Under the pieces are notes generated by a model. It was not told the DNA's origin. It saw nothing but the letters and a program-made list of their open reading frames with translations, and ran no database searches. From the NCBI GenBank assembly GCA_030015575.1, contig CM057337.1, forward strand, positions 380,021,582-380,085,581: a DNA stretch of 64,000 nt, written 5' to 3'. The position numbers and the translations under genes are program-made. Within the stretch, counting starts at the first letter, position 1. Each line of letters begins with the position of its first letter. The stretch is from Agapanthus africanus (Eukaryota > Streptophyta > Magnoliopsida > Asparagales > Amaryllidaceae). Below, one piece after another: positions 20,809 to 32,155 of this stretch.

Positions 20809-22888
20809 CTCAGATATAGGTGGTTTCCGTAACCCTTTTGATTGGTTGTTGGTTAGACCTGTAGTTTACCTAGTAGATGTCAGACTGGACCCGAGTCATA
20901 CCTATTTCCAAAACTGACGAATCGTGAGAATTTTAAAGACATACCAAGGGATACTACGGATATTTTAAAAGACGTACCTTTTCTTAAAAACACCATAGTC
21001 CTTATTTTCAAACACCACGATTCGTACTATTTCAAACGGAAAAATAGTATAACACATGTATAGTAAGGTAGATTCCTTGTTGTTACGTTATTATTCATGT
21101 TCCACATATTATTGTTGTATTTACTATTCATTTTCCTTATTATGTTGTTATCGCCTCATTGCATGTCATTGTGTACGTAGTAATTATAAAACCATGCTGT
21201 TAGGACACCAGCACCATTGCCGATGACGCGTATGCTCCACGTACACTCGCTTGGCAGCTCACACGCATCTTCATCGGTAATTGCCATGTCACGTACACTT
21301 TAGAAAATACTATTTCATTGACATAGCTTGCTAATTGATGTTTCTATATGTTATAGATTTCATATGCTAGTTAAACTATTGCATTCATTGCATGATATCA
21401 GATGCATTCATATATTCATTGGTTATACAGTATTATGGACATTTTGTCGGTTTTCACTTTCATTGACATGGTGATTTGATGTTTTCGGATCCGCCTTGAG
21501 ATTTTCTGGATTTAGAAAACCGCATGTGAATGTTTTATAACTGATGATGTATTTTAAAGAGAAAAATGCGGTTTTTCATTGATATGATGAGTAGTGTCCA
21601 CCATGATGTTTTCTCGGTTCTGAGATAGTTTTCAAGACCCGATTCGAGGAGTTGGATGAACCGTCTGCGGGTACCTGGTGGACCTGGTATGTTACCCCGG
21701 GGCAGGAAGTTCGAATAGTAGATGATGATCCCGGCAGGGGAAGATTATCTACCGGTGATTTTACCTGGCATGACGGATATCCGAAGGATACCGTTCGTGA
21801 CCGCGAGATTGATGATATGGGCTGATCCGTTCTGCCGGAGGCCGCCGGCCGATCCCACAGATGTTACGGATGCCTGAGGTATTGATATTTGACACTTGAT
21901 TTGAGATATTGAGATTTGATACTGAAATACTAAGACTTATGTTTTGTGTCGATGCTTGACACTAATTTCTCTGTTGCATTCATTAATGATACGTGATTGA
22001 CATACATATAGAAATCTAATTGGTTAAAGAAAATAGTTGTCTCACTCATGATATATTCTGTTTCCATTCGTAATGCATTCATGCATCATATATCTGATAT
22101 GTTGCTATCTGAGGCACTGACACGAGAATGTAGTATTACATTATCCATAGCTGGACCAGGATTTTTATTGAGGATATTACCTGATATGACCTAGGATAGC
22201 GTTATGCATGCAATTTCTACTCGTAGATTTTTTCTACTCACGAGTTGGCAACTCACCCCGTTGTGCCACAGCTCCTTGCAGGTTTTGCCATACAGGTTCT
22301 CTGCGGCTTTGCTGGCATACTGTTATTTCCGGGTGATTGCTTTGGCATGAGTTCTTTTGCATCAGGACCACCGTTGATTAATTATTATTTCAGTTGTGTC
22401 TAAAAACTCCATCAACCAGATTGCATATTTGAGAGAGATAGAAAACAAGACCTGTTATTCTTCTAACCTTAGAGTCGCACGTTGTATTATTAACTTTTTC
22501 ATGTTGTTTTGAGTTTCTTTTGAGTTTTGATCCTCACCCTTGGCGTTGTATATTATTGCTTGCGTGGTTGTGACCGTCGATTAACGAAGAGCTAGGTCCC
22601 GCTTGGGGATGCATTTTTATTGATTTTGTATACTATTCATGTTGTATCCCGTTTGGGGCCAGTATTTACAAAGGAGACTCTGCCAAAATTTTCAGAAAAT
22701 ACTTGGATTTTAAAAATACATACTTCAGCCTATGTTTATTAAAACTACTTATTTTCAATTGGTTTTTCCTTTACTCTACTCTTCTTTGGTTTTGATTTCC
22801 TGGGTTTTGGCTTACATAGATTACGTACGCCTCGAGACGTTTCGTAATTTAAGTGTCGGTCATGTTCCATACTTTTCGGATCGTAACA
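20714..22888 (+). mobile_element. GYP2 gypsy LTR, segment 3 (3' end)
   Basis: This is the remainder of GYP2 after COP3. It follows GYP3 from about 7200 (shared AAGGCGGGATCACCGACTAT / GAGGCGGGATCACCGACTAT) to the LTR end (CGGATCGTAACA against CGGGGCGTGACA). The paired element is at 21216-21281. The ORF over the TA repeat near 20711 is chance. The 3' flank ATGAG (22889-22893) belongs to COP1 pol and should be the TSD. Confidence 0.88.
20769..20806. repeat. (TA)n microsatellite in GYP2
   Basis: An almost pure TA run lies just after CATG. GYP3 has only a short ACATATACAGGTATGTATATG stretch at the same place, so the repeat expanded in GYP2. Confidence 0.9.
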
Positions 22889-24910
22889 ATGAGTTATGCT
22901 GACTTACCTCTTTCCTTTTGGGGACATGCATTGGAGACATCAATGTATCTGTTAAAAAGGGTTCCAACCAAGGCTGCGTCTACCATTCCATTTGAGGTAT
23001 GGTATGGAAAGAGACCATCTCTTAAAAGAGTTAGGATAAGGGGTTTTCCGGCTTTTGTGAAAAAGCAGAATCCAGATAAACTCGAGACACGATCAGTCAT
23101 GTGTAAATTTGTGGGATATCCAAAACATTCATATGGATATCTATTCTACCATAAGGAAAAACAAAAGGTGTTTATTTCTCAACATGACACATTTTTAGAA
23201 AATGAAATTTTTAGAAAATGAAATTTTTACAAATAGTACTGATGGCAATGCGGTAGAACTAGTAGAGGTTCTAGAGACACAAATTACTCATGACGATTTG
23301 GTTGAAACAGATGTTGCAGTAGAACTTCAAAAACCTCAGCCGTTCCGAAGATCTCGTAGAACTTCTTGCCCACCAGAAAGATACTATGGGTTTCTCATTG
23401 ATGGTGATAGAGAAGATTGCATGATGGATAATGGTGACCCTAATAGTTTTCAGCAAGTTATCACGAGTGGTGACTCAGTGATGTGGCTGGATGCCATGTG
23501 ATCCGAAATGGAGTCCATGTATACCAATAAAGTATGGACTTTGAACGTTGCACCTCCTGGGATAAAACCCGTTGGGTGCAAACGGATCTTTCTCTCCAGT
23601 AGCAATGCTTAAATCCATTTGGATCCTACTTGCTATTTCTTCTCACTATGACTATGATATCCGGCAGATGGACGTAAAGACTGCATTTCTAAATGGTGAT
23701 TTAGAAGAATGCATTTTTATAGATCAACCAGAGGGCTTCATTGACAGTAGGAGCAGTGGAAAGGCATGTAGGTTGCTCAAATCAATTTATTGATTAAAGA
23801 AGGCATCACAGAGCTGGAACATCTGCTTTGATGATATAATCACAGAGTTTGATTTTGTTAAAAATATAGATGAAACATGCATTTATAAGATGATTGTAGG
23901 GAGTACTGTCACATTCCTCGTATTGTACAAGGATGATATTCTCTTGATAGGAAATGATATTCCTATGCAATAATCGGTCAAATTATTCTTATCACAAAAG
24001 TTCTCCATGAAGGACCTGGGTGATGCCTCTTGCATTTTGGGCATAAGGATCTATAGAGATAGATCCAAGAGGTTATTGGGATTATCCCAATCAAAGTACA
24101 TTGACACCATCCTAAAAAGGTTTAGTATGAAAGATTCAAAGCTTGGTGCCTTGCCCGTTTGCCATGGAATCACTCTCTCCAAAGACTTATGTCCGAAGAT
24201 TGATGAAGAGAGAGCTCGCATGAGCATTATACCCTACGCTTCAGCCATAGGATCAACAATGTATGCGATGTTATGTACTCGCCCTGATGTAGCTTATGTA
24301 CTAGCTATAGTAAGCAGGTATCAATCCAACCCAGGGGAGAAACATTGGATAGCAGTAAAGAACATTCTTAAGTACTTGCGATGGACTGAATAACTGTTCT
24401 TGGTGTATGGTAATGGGGATCTCCAAATGGAGGCCTTTACCGATTCCAGCTTCCAAAGTCATAATGATGACAGCAAATGTTACTCAGGGTTTGTATTTAC
24501 CCTCAATGGAAGGGCGATTAGTTGGAGGATCCAAACAAGATACCGTTGCAGACTCCATAATGGAAGCTGAGTATATTGCTGCAAATGATGCTGCCAAGGA
24601 AGCCGTCTGGATGAGGAATTTCGTCGCGGAACTAGGAGTAGTTCCAACCATTATTGATCCAATACCTTTGTATTGTGACAATAATTGGGCTATGACATTT
24701 GCCAAAAAGCCCAGATCCCATCAGAAGTCCAGACACATCCTGAGGCGATATCATTTGATCCGAGAGATAGTTGATCGCCACGAGATCTAGATTAGAAGAG
24801 TAGATACAAAGGATAACACTGCGGATCCACTCACCAAGGCTCTCCCTTAGCCGCAGCATGAGCGAATTTTTGAGATGTTGGGTATGAGATACGCCAATAA
24901 TTGGCCTTAG
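22889..24910 (+). pseudogene. COP1 copia pol remnant (integrase C-part to RNase H)
   Basis: The remnant opens mid-integrase with MSYADLPLSFWGHALE, where GYP2 inserted; the 5' half of COP1 lies left of the window. RT and RNase H follow (YKDD in place of YVDD near 23927-23938, DSIMEAEYIAAND near 24550). It is badly damaged. A direct duplication of about 17 bp at about 23190-23226 shifts the frame. TGA occurs at 23499-23501. About 100 nt are missing at about 23583, between the WIFK and FSPVA motifs. Stops occur at 23791-23793, near 23970, at 24391-24393 and at 24788-24790. It ends at TAG 24908-24910. The change of the YVDD valine codon to lysine adds to the damage. Confidence 0.9.
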
Positions 24911-24924
24911 TGCAAGTGGGAGAT
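24911..24924 (+). promoter_or_regulatory. COP1 polypurine tract
   Basis: TGCAAGTGGGAGAT lies between the pol stop and the LTR start. Confidence 0.8.
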
Positions 24925-26978
24925 TGTTGGATATATGTATGCCCTAGAGACCATTATTTGATAATGTATGTATCGGCATGTGTAAATAGATATATATTCA
25001 TAGGACAGTCTTGCTCGACATGATAATATGCTATCTGGTTACTCTTTATCTTGACATGTTCACTTGATCTTGCTTTTACTCATTTGGTACATGTTGATAA
25101 AGCCCTTAGGATATTTTCTTGACTACTGGAATTATGATGTGGATCATACTAGTGGGACATCTGTAGTTTATAAGTATATCCTTTAAATGTTCCTAGTCAT
25201 TGGTGTATCGAGACGGGGCATCGATATTCCATTGTAGACTAGCATATACCATTCTTGTCCCATATGATGGGCGATGGATGATCCCATATCCATCGGTGTG
25301 GTGACACCAAAGATTGTATACGGGTGCTCAGTGGAGACTGGGTAGACTGAACGGACTCGCCGAGAACTCCTATATAGTATTATATCTATCGTCGGATAGC
25401 ACTTCTCAGGTGACACTGGTACAGGTTAGTCTGTAGACCCGAGATCGTCATAGAGTCTTGTGTGTCCTCCCACTATACTTTGATCTCCACCCTACCACGG
25501 CTCTATTGAGTCGTGCAAACAGGTAGATTTTGGGTACAGTCCCAAGGCACATAGAGGCAATGAGCGATAGGAGGGGTTTCGTCTCTCCCGGTATTGGGAG
25601 TTGATGTTGTGCTATGCTCGATTGGTTATAACAGGAGGTCCTTGGCCAAAGCTGCTGAGATTTACTGATAAGTGTTATCAGTAGTTTCTCGATTTGTTAT
25701 GAGCCATACACCGGCATGACTTATTGAGTTATTAGGGTCGACGATACCATCCCTAGACTCGATATGCAACATATTTGACGAAGAGACCGGACTGTACGGT
25801 AAGTGTTGCCAGTTGGCTCGATGGGAGTTTTTTTTACAGCTTCGCTTGTTTTCTTCTGATCGCTCAATACCCGGGTGACCGTTACGTTTAGCTGACCGCT
25901 TGTGGCTTGTGGGTGTTCGATATGATCATTACCTACTGCCGGTGTATTGACGAGTCTTAGATTCCCACATAGGAGTTTCCTAGCTAAGGCGAAACGATGT
26001 GGTGTATATATGAGATATGCGCGGGGACCCGATTAAATGCGTATATGTGATACTGTTTATTAATCGGGAGTTTTTCTATTGGTCGGTTCGTATGTGATAT
26101 GACCGGTTTGTTAAATCAAGTATTGATTTAACATTGACTTTTAGCTCACTTCTTTATTAAACCCTTTTCTATATTGATGTATGCATGCATGCATGCACAT
26201 GTTGATGTGTATGCACACATACATGCAAACATGGTATCATGGTTGTTGATACATTTGAGATGGTAATGCAAGACTCACATGGTGAATAAATATATCTATA
26301 TACAATTGTTTTTGAGTTAAAGAAAACAGAAAATTATTCATAATTCATTTGTTCCACACTCTTCTACACTTAGCCATGAGTTTAACCCTTGATTTATTTT
26401 CCTTTGTTGCTCTAGCTCATTTGAAAAATATCTAGATATTTGTTTACCATGGTTTGAGCTGAGAGTGTGAAAATATTTATAATTTCTATTCACATTTTCT
26501 TTTATCTTTTATCATAACTCTTGAGATCAAGCAAAGCCATCTTCTTTTTCCTCTCTCTTGAGATTTCTTTTGAGTGAGGTTCATAAAAAGAAAGGGTTTT
26601 GAATAGAGAAAAGAAACCACGTCACCATTCTGCACTAGTCTAGCCCATTAGTGTAAAGTGTTTGCTTCATTCTCATTCTAAATCAAGTGAAGTAAGGAGC
26701 TTTATTCAAAAGGACTTCGGGTGGATCATCGTGGACTAGGAAGGTTTCTGGCGAGCCGTTTCAAATTCTCAAAGATCAAAGGAGTCACTAAAGCAAGTCT
26801 ACAAAGGTTGTATTCTCTTCACTTAGTGATAAACAGTTTTTTGTATATGATACTATTGATGCTACCCTAAAAATTCTAGTTAAGATTCATGGTTAGATTG
26901 CTTAGCACCTCCCCAAATTTTTATTGTGGCTTGAGTGATGCTTGCAAACCCTAGGTATGGTGCTAAGCAATCCCAACA
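24925..26978 (+). mobile_element. COP1 3' LTR (about 2054 bp)
   Basis: It begins TGTTGGATATATGTATGCCC, close to COP4 and the A-type LTRs, and follows the polypurine tract. The 3' end at CCCAACA (26978) is inferred: after it, sequence matches the end of a gypsy LTR. The final part contains the inverted words TTGCTTAGCACC and GGTGCTAAGCAA. A palindromic AAATCAAGTATTGATTT near 26114 matches the A-type palindromes. The flank TTTTA should be the TSD. Confidence 0.8.
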
Positions 26979-27504
26979 TTTTATAGGTTGGTTTTTGCGA
27001 GTATCCATATGCTTCTACTTGTACTATTATCCTTGTATCTAGTATTCTCTATCTACTACATGTGTGTATTGACATAGAGACGAGACTGGGGAGATTTGAT
27101 ATTTGTATTATATTTGACTCTGGGTGTCGCGCTCGTGTGAGCCGACTTTTGTGTTATGTTGCGATGTTGTTTCTTTTCATATTTGCTTATTTATTCTCCT
27201 ATGGTGTCGTATATATTGTTATGTAGTCGTGTTCCACCCTTAGGTGTGAGATTGCTCACAAGTGTGAATATTTTCATATATATTGCTTTGTATTCGTTTT
27301 GGACCAGTTTTTACAAAGGTGATGCTGCCGAATTTTTAGTAACAACTTAAGATTTTAAAAGAGATGTGATGTGTTGAAATAAATGTTTTACCACTCTTCT
27401 TTTCACGGTTCAGATTCTGGGTTTTCGGCGTACTTGAATTACGTTGCGCCTTTAGACATTGTGTGATTTAAGTGCCGGTCGCGTTCCTAATTTGGGTCAT
27501 GACA
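26979..27504 (+). mobile_element. GYP1 5' LTR, 3' end only (Tekay/Del-like)
   Basis: The sequence resembles the last part of GYP3 (CTGGGTTTTCGGCTTAC, then AAGTGCCGGTC) and ends GGGTCATGACA directly before a PBS, so this is a 5' LTR. Its upstream part is missing because COP1 inserted into it; that part must lie left of the window. GYP1 is the outermost element of the nest. Confidence 0.82.
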
Positions 27505-27506
27505 AA

Positions 27507-27519
27507 GTTGGTATCAGAG
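27507..27519 (+). promoter_or_regulatory. GYP1 primer binding site (Met tRNA)
   Basis: GTTGGTATCAGAG lies two bases after the LTR end. It is complementary to a Met tRNA 3' end and is typical of plant chromoviruses. Confidence 0.85.
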
Positions 27520-27746
27520 AGTTAGGTTTTACCTTTAGGAGTGTAGGATAATCAATGGTATGATGGAATAGGTAGCTTAATCAGAGTGACGTAGCGTGTG
27601 TATGTTCCGCGGCATATTTACGACACGATACTCCGCCTAAGTGACTTTTAGATATATTTGCTTGTAATACCTTCCTTGATTCCATGTATCCTTTTGATTC
27701 AATTTCTATATTCTTATCGAATCATATTTCCTTGTTCCAGCCACTA
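27520..27746 (+). other. GYP1 leader
   Basis: A short untranslated leader runs from the PBS to the gag start codon. I see nothing else in it. Confidence 0.6.
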
Positions 27747-27836
27747 TGCCGCCAAAGACTACGAGGGCCCAGAGGGCTGCCGCTAGAGATGAGGTCAGGG
27801 CAGGCTCATCTGAGACGAGGACTGATCAGGGAGGTT
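27747..27836 (+). pseudogene. GYP1 gag N-terminus, cut by ATH1
   Basis: The first 30 codons (MPPKTTRAQRAAARDEVRAG and ten more) are basic and resemble Tekay/Del gag starts in their MPP and Arg-rich character. The frame runs into a different sequence at about 27837 and stops soon after. The rest of gag-pol must be off the right edge. Confidence 0.6.
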
Positions 27837-28236
27837 GTTCAGTCGAAAATATTGCAATTTTTAACATAACAATTTCCTCACTTTTCTAATCATCTTAGGA
27901 TTTTTGATATAAATATAACACACATTACAAGTTCGTCTGGAAAATATCAATTACCATGTGTTATACATTATAATCAGCATTATTGAAGGAAATTGTATCT
28001 TTATGATTTCACGCATAACATTGTATATCTCTAACATTCTTGATTGAGATCTTGTGCAAAAATTAGCTCAGGTCAGATATCAGAATCGGAAATTCACCGA
28101 TTTAAATACAAGAAATCGAAGAATCAAATACAGGCAGAAATTCAGAAGAGATAAAAAGATTCCAGATAGCACAATACCCAGAGGTCAACACCAGAATACC
28201 AAATAGAATTGAAGACATGATCTCACCACTTGGCCA

Positions 28237-28285
28237 CGGATCCGCGGCCGAGTCAGCCCGAGTCGCCGCGGATCCACGGCCGAGT
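28237..28285. repeat. GC-rich near-palindromic direct repeat in ATH1 LTR
   Basis: Two units of about 23 bp, CCACGGATCCGCGGCCGAGT and CCGCGGATCCACGGCCGAGT, lie 4-5 bases apart. Each contains GGATCC within a self-complementary CGCGGATCCACGG-like core. They lie about 200 bp upstream of the TATA box, so U3 enhancer units are possible. Confidence 0.6.
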
Positions 28286-28299
28286 AAGGGTATTGAAGA

Positions 28300-28475
28300 T
28301 CGAGACTTTTCTAGAAGCTTCCATGTAACGTCTTAGCTTGCTGAGGACGCTTTATTGTAACAACCTCGTTCTGGAAACTTCTCTATAACAACCTAGCTTG
28401 ATGAGGAAGCTTCATAACTACCTAGCTTATTCTAGAAGCCTCTCTATAACAACCTAGCTTATGATGGAAGCTTGA
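28300..28475. repeat. Imperfect tandem repeats (CTAGCTT / TCTAGAAGCTTC type)
   Basis: Four degenerate units of about 35-45 bp share CTCTATAACAACCTAGCTT and GAAGCTT words, directly upstream of the TATA box. Confidence 0.65.
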
Positions 28476-28483
28476 TTAAGGGC

Positions 28484-28490
28484 TATAAAA
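28484..28490 (+). promoter_or_regulatory. TATA box of ATH1 LTR
   Basis: TATAAAA in GGGCTATAAAAAGGGTCC is a strong plant TATA context, placed downstream of the repeats in the LTR. Confidence 0.7.
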
Positions 28491-29599
28491 AGGGTCCTAA
28501 GCTTACATTAAAGGTGGTTGGTTAGTTGTTGAATTTTAATACACAATTACACAAACAATTTAGATCCAATTCCAAATCAAGATCCAGATCAAGAATCAAT
28601 AAGAATTTCATCGAACGAGATCATTCAAGATTCCTTTACGCGAAGCTGATCGTCTTCAATGAGCACGCGATCCTTGATTGATCCAAGACTCACGGTGATC
28701 GAGCGAAGCGAAGATCGACGAAGAAATTACCTTTTCAAGGGGGTGATCGAGAGCAATTCTTTTTGTAATCTCGAATTGAAGAAGTGGTAATTTGAAGTTG
28801 AATAATAAAGGTGATCATTACTTTTAATCTTGCTTTCTTTAAATTTTCGTATTATGAAATCTCTGTTTGTTGATTCTTCTATTTTCATAATATGTGAGTA
28901 AATCTCCGCTTGCTAAGGATTCGAAAGTATTTGGTAGATCACATGGTGAAAGAATTCTATATTCATCTTAAATCTTATGGAGATTATAAACTTTAGCAAA
29001 AAGAATCATTAATGTCTAAATTGTGAGCGAGTTCAATTTATTATGAATTTTTTCAGAATTTGTGAATTAGATTGATGATCCTTCTTGTTAAAGGCTAGAT
29101 AAAAACGACAATCAATAAAAGGACAAGGGGCAATGCGGGAGAAACCCTAGTTTCTTCAACGGATTCCTAATTCTCATTGGTAGCCATCGATTAGTGTTAA
29201 TTCTACAAATAGATAAGATGAATCATTTTGAATAGTCACCATTGGCTACTAATTCCGTTTAAATCCTACAAGCCTTCTACAATTTTCTTGATAACAAAAT
29301 CTTGAATATTTTCTTGAATTTCCTTTCTTGAAAACAATTTCTTGAATTTTTTGAAACAATTACTTCAATAAACTCTTGAAACATTTTTTTGATTTTCTTT
29401 ACTATTTCTTTCGACTCAACTAAAGCAAGAATTTACGAGTTCCACGAATCCCAGAGGACGACCCGTACTCACTAACGCTCGCTACACGCGACACCGTTAT
29501 TGATTGCGGTTATTACACGACTAAAACATTACATCACTTCTTTAGTACTACATCTTTTCTTTAAATACAAAGAGGTAAGAATCAAACGATCAAATTAAA

Positions 29600-29617
29600 T
29601 GGCGCCATTGCCAGGGA
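29600..29617 (+). promoter_or_regulatory. ATH1 primer binding site (TGGCGCC type)
   Basis: TGGCGCCATTGCCAGGGA resembles the Athila PBS TGGCGCCGTTGCCGGGGA with two changes. It sets the class of the element. Confidence 0.85.
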
Positions 29618-30819
29618 TGCGTGCATAATTTGTTCGTTCTTGCTATTTAGTTGAAATATTATTATTCTATCAAAATTTTAAATCAAAATCACATCCTGTG
29701 CTTAACGATTAGTGTTTGAATTTTTGCGAGGGAATCTGGCATCGCTGTAGCAGAGAGATCAATATTCAGTGACGTTCTAAAATTTCCAGAGGAGCAAAAG
29801 AAGCTACAGTGCAAAGAACAACACCTAACTTCTCAAATCTATAGTGGAACCGTGGCGGATTCCTCGTTTTTGCAGCGGAACCACCGTTGAGTTGTTGAAT
29901 AAGTGCTTCAAATTTCTCTGGTATATTCTCTATCTTCTTCTCTCTCCTCTGATCTTGTCCAATAACCACTTTTCTGCAGGATTCTTTGCAAAAATTGGCC
30001 GCTTAAAAAAATTCTTGTTGCGTGTTTGATATTGGTTGTTTTTGCATATTTTAATACGGAAATTAAGGGGCAAAGACCAAATTCAGGTTAGGTGGGGATT
30101 TCATTACCCTTCCTAAGCCCCAAAAATCACAAAAATTAGCATCCACATCACCATTCATTAATTAAAAAATATCTAGACCAAGACTCTAAGTACTGCCGTG
30201 CTCAATTAGGACAGAGGAAGGTCGTGGGTAATCTACTGCTTATCCGCATTTCTTTTATATTGTCTACGCAAGTGTGTCTAAGGCAAGTGGTTACTTAATT
30301 AGGCCCGCTATTTACATAGTGGATACTTCCCACATAGCTGGCACTTACCTGGCCACAAGAGGGATAAATAAGTAGCAGAGGATTTATCCTACGATTCGTT
30401 TTCTGGAAGTCTAGGAGCGGTTTAGTGACTTGACCTAAGTGACCTTAGATCTAGGGTTGATTGTGCATTTTTTGTTGTGATTTTTCTAAATCCGTCTTTT
30501 TCTAAACATACCATAAAACAAACCACTTTCTCTAATTATCACAAATGCTGCCACTTGCGCTAAACTGTTTAGTGAATGCTCGGCTGGACATGGGATTCTA
30601 GTGCCCGTCTTGTCCGCGTTTCTTCTATCGAATCCGAAGTCGGTAATTCTTCATTTTCTTTTTCCCCACCAACCACCACATCGACCGAGATGGACGGTTA
30701 TCCATCAAATTTTCATGATACTACGTTGTCGCCACCTGCTGGTGCGCAGAATCTGCCGTGTATATCTCTTTAAGAGAGTTGCTACCCTATACGTGGTCCA
30801 CATCCTACTTGCCTTTCAA
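29618..30819 (+). other. ATH1 leader and degenerate gag N-terminal zone
   Basis: This is non-coding as far as I can see. Short ORFs at 30576-30773 and 30601-30921 are in different frames and lack motifs. Gag similarity begins around 30850. Confidence 0.55.
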
Positions 30820-32155
30820 TTCCACCAGCAAGTGGGGATAATTTTGAAATCAAACCACAATTTATCAAATTGTTGCCCAAATTTCATAGGCTTGAGTCCC
30901 AAGACGCATACTTTTTTATAAACAAATTTGAAAATGTATGTGCAATGATTGGCACGTCATAACTTTTTGTGGATACTGTGCGTTTACGTCTTCTCCCGTT
31001 TACTTTGTGCAATCTAGCCGAAAAATGGCTTTATAACACAACCGCACACTCTATTGCCAAATGGGATGAATTTGTTGTAACATTCCTTAAGAAATTTTAT
31101 CCCAATCATAAGACAGCCCGCATTCGAAGGGAGATCAACCAGTTTACCCAACTTCTCAATGAACCATTTTGGAAATGCTTTAAACGGTTTAAGGATCTTA
31201 TTTTACAATGCCCTTATCACGGAATCAATAGATGGGATATGTGTCGAATTATATATGAGGGTATTGATCCCACAACAAAATAGATGCTTGAAACCAAGTG
31301 TCAATGTCAATTCCTGTCAAAAGACGACGGTTAAGCTTGGAAATACCTGGAAGATCTCGCTGAACACACTTTGCAATGGGGAAGTATTAGACCACCATCG
31401 TCTAGGGAAGGTATCCATCAGCTCGATGTTTCTGTCGCCATGAAGGTCGAAATGGCCACGATACAAAGGAAACTCGATACTATTGAAAACAAAGTCTCTT
31501 CAGCCTCCCTAAACAAGGTGACGCTCCCTAAAACCGTGTGTGGATGTTGTTCCGATCCATCACATCCGACAGAAGAATTTCCTTTGAATTCTTCATTTCA
31601 ATGTCAAGAACACACCAATGCTTCTTTTCAGCAAAGACCTAGAAACGATCCTTAATCTTCCACTTATAATCAAGGTTGGAGAAATCACCCTTATTTTGCT
31701 TAGAACCAACACCAAACTCAAAACACGGATCAAAACCAAAATAACTATCAAAGGGTTCCTCCATAGCAACAGCAAGCTCCACAGAGTCAGCACTCCTTTC
31801 AAACACAAACTTTTAAAAATCCGACCAACAATTTTGCACCTTATAATATTTTTTTCCAAATGGCCGATACAGAAAACTCCTTTGCGCTCGAACGAACCTT
31901 AGATTTGTTCATGAAACACACCATGCAAATGTCGGCTGATATATGGTTTTCTATCCACACCATAAAGAATGACTCTGCCTCCCATGGTGAGAGTATAAAA
32001 GCGATAGAAGCACAAATTGCACAGTTAAATGCCGCGATGAGTGCTAGAGAGAAAGGGAAACTTCCAGCTCAACCCTTACCTAATCCTGGATACTCACATC
32101 ATGTGGGTGCTATTACCATGTTGAGATATGGAACAGTGCTAAACAACCATGTTGG
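30820..32155 (+). pseudogene. ATH1 Athila-type gag, multiple stops, cut by GYP4
   Basis: One frame carries Athila/Tat gag landmarks: INKFENVCAMIGTS, then LRLLPFTLCNLAEKWLYN with WDEFVVTFLKKFYP (30969-31120), RFKDLILQCPYHGI, a damaged knuckle-like CGCCSDPSHPTEEFP (31541-31585), NQGWRNHPYFA, AQIAQLNAAMSAREKGKLP and NPGYSHHVGAI (32089-32121). In-frame stops lie near 30960, at 31281-31283, near 31333, at 31653-31655 and near 31700. The protein would be the capsid precursor. The last knuckle Cys is absent. The frame ends where GYP4 starts; protease and pol are presumed beyond the right edge. Confidence 0.85.

Larger units (their letters stand above)
27837..29592 (+). mobile_element. ATH1 5' LTR (Athila/Tat-like, about 1.76 kb)
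   Basis: The 3' end is placed before a TGGCGCC-type PBS. The 5' end is inferred from the break in GYP1 gag and a TGTTCAG start, and could be off by some bases. It contains a GC-rich near-repeat with GGATCCGCGG / GGATCCACGG (28237-28285), imperfect AACCTAGCTT-GAAGCTT repeats (28300-28475) and a TATA box at 28484. There are no genes. Confidence 0.68.

Noticed and set aside
20711-20917. 68-codon ORF spanning the TA repeat
   Set aside because: The translation is alternating Tyr/Ile from the microsatellite; no support.
4743-22888. GYP3 and GYP2 as the two LTRs of one gypsy element
   Set aside because: They abut with no internal domain, and the TTAGT duplication with restored GYP2 continuity shows one is inserted in the other.
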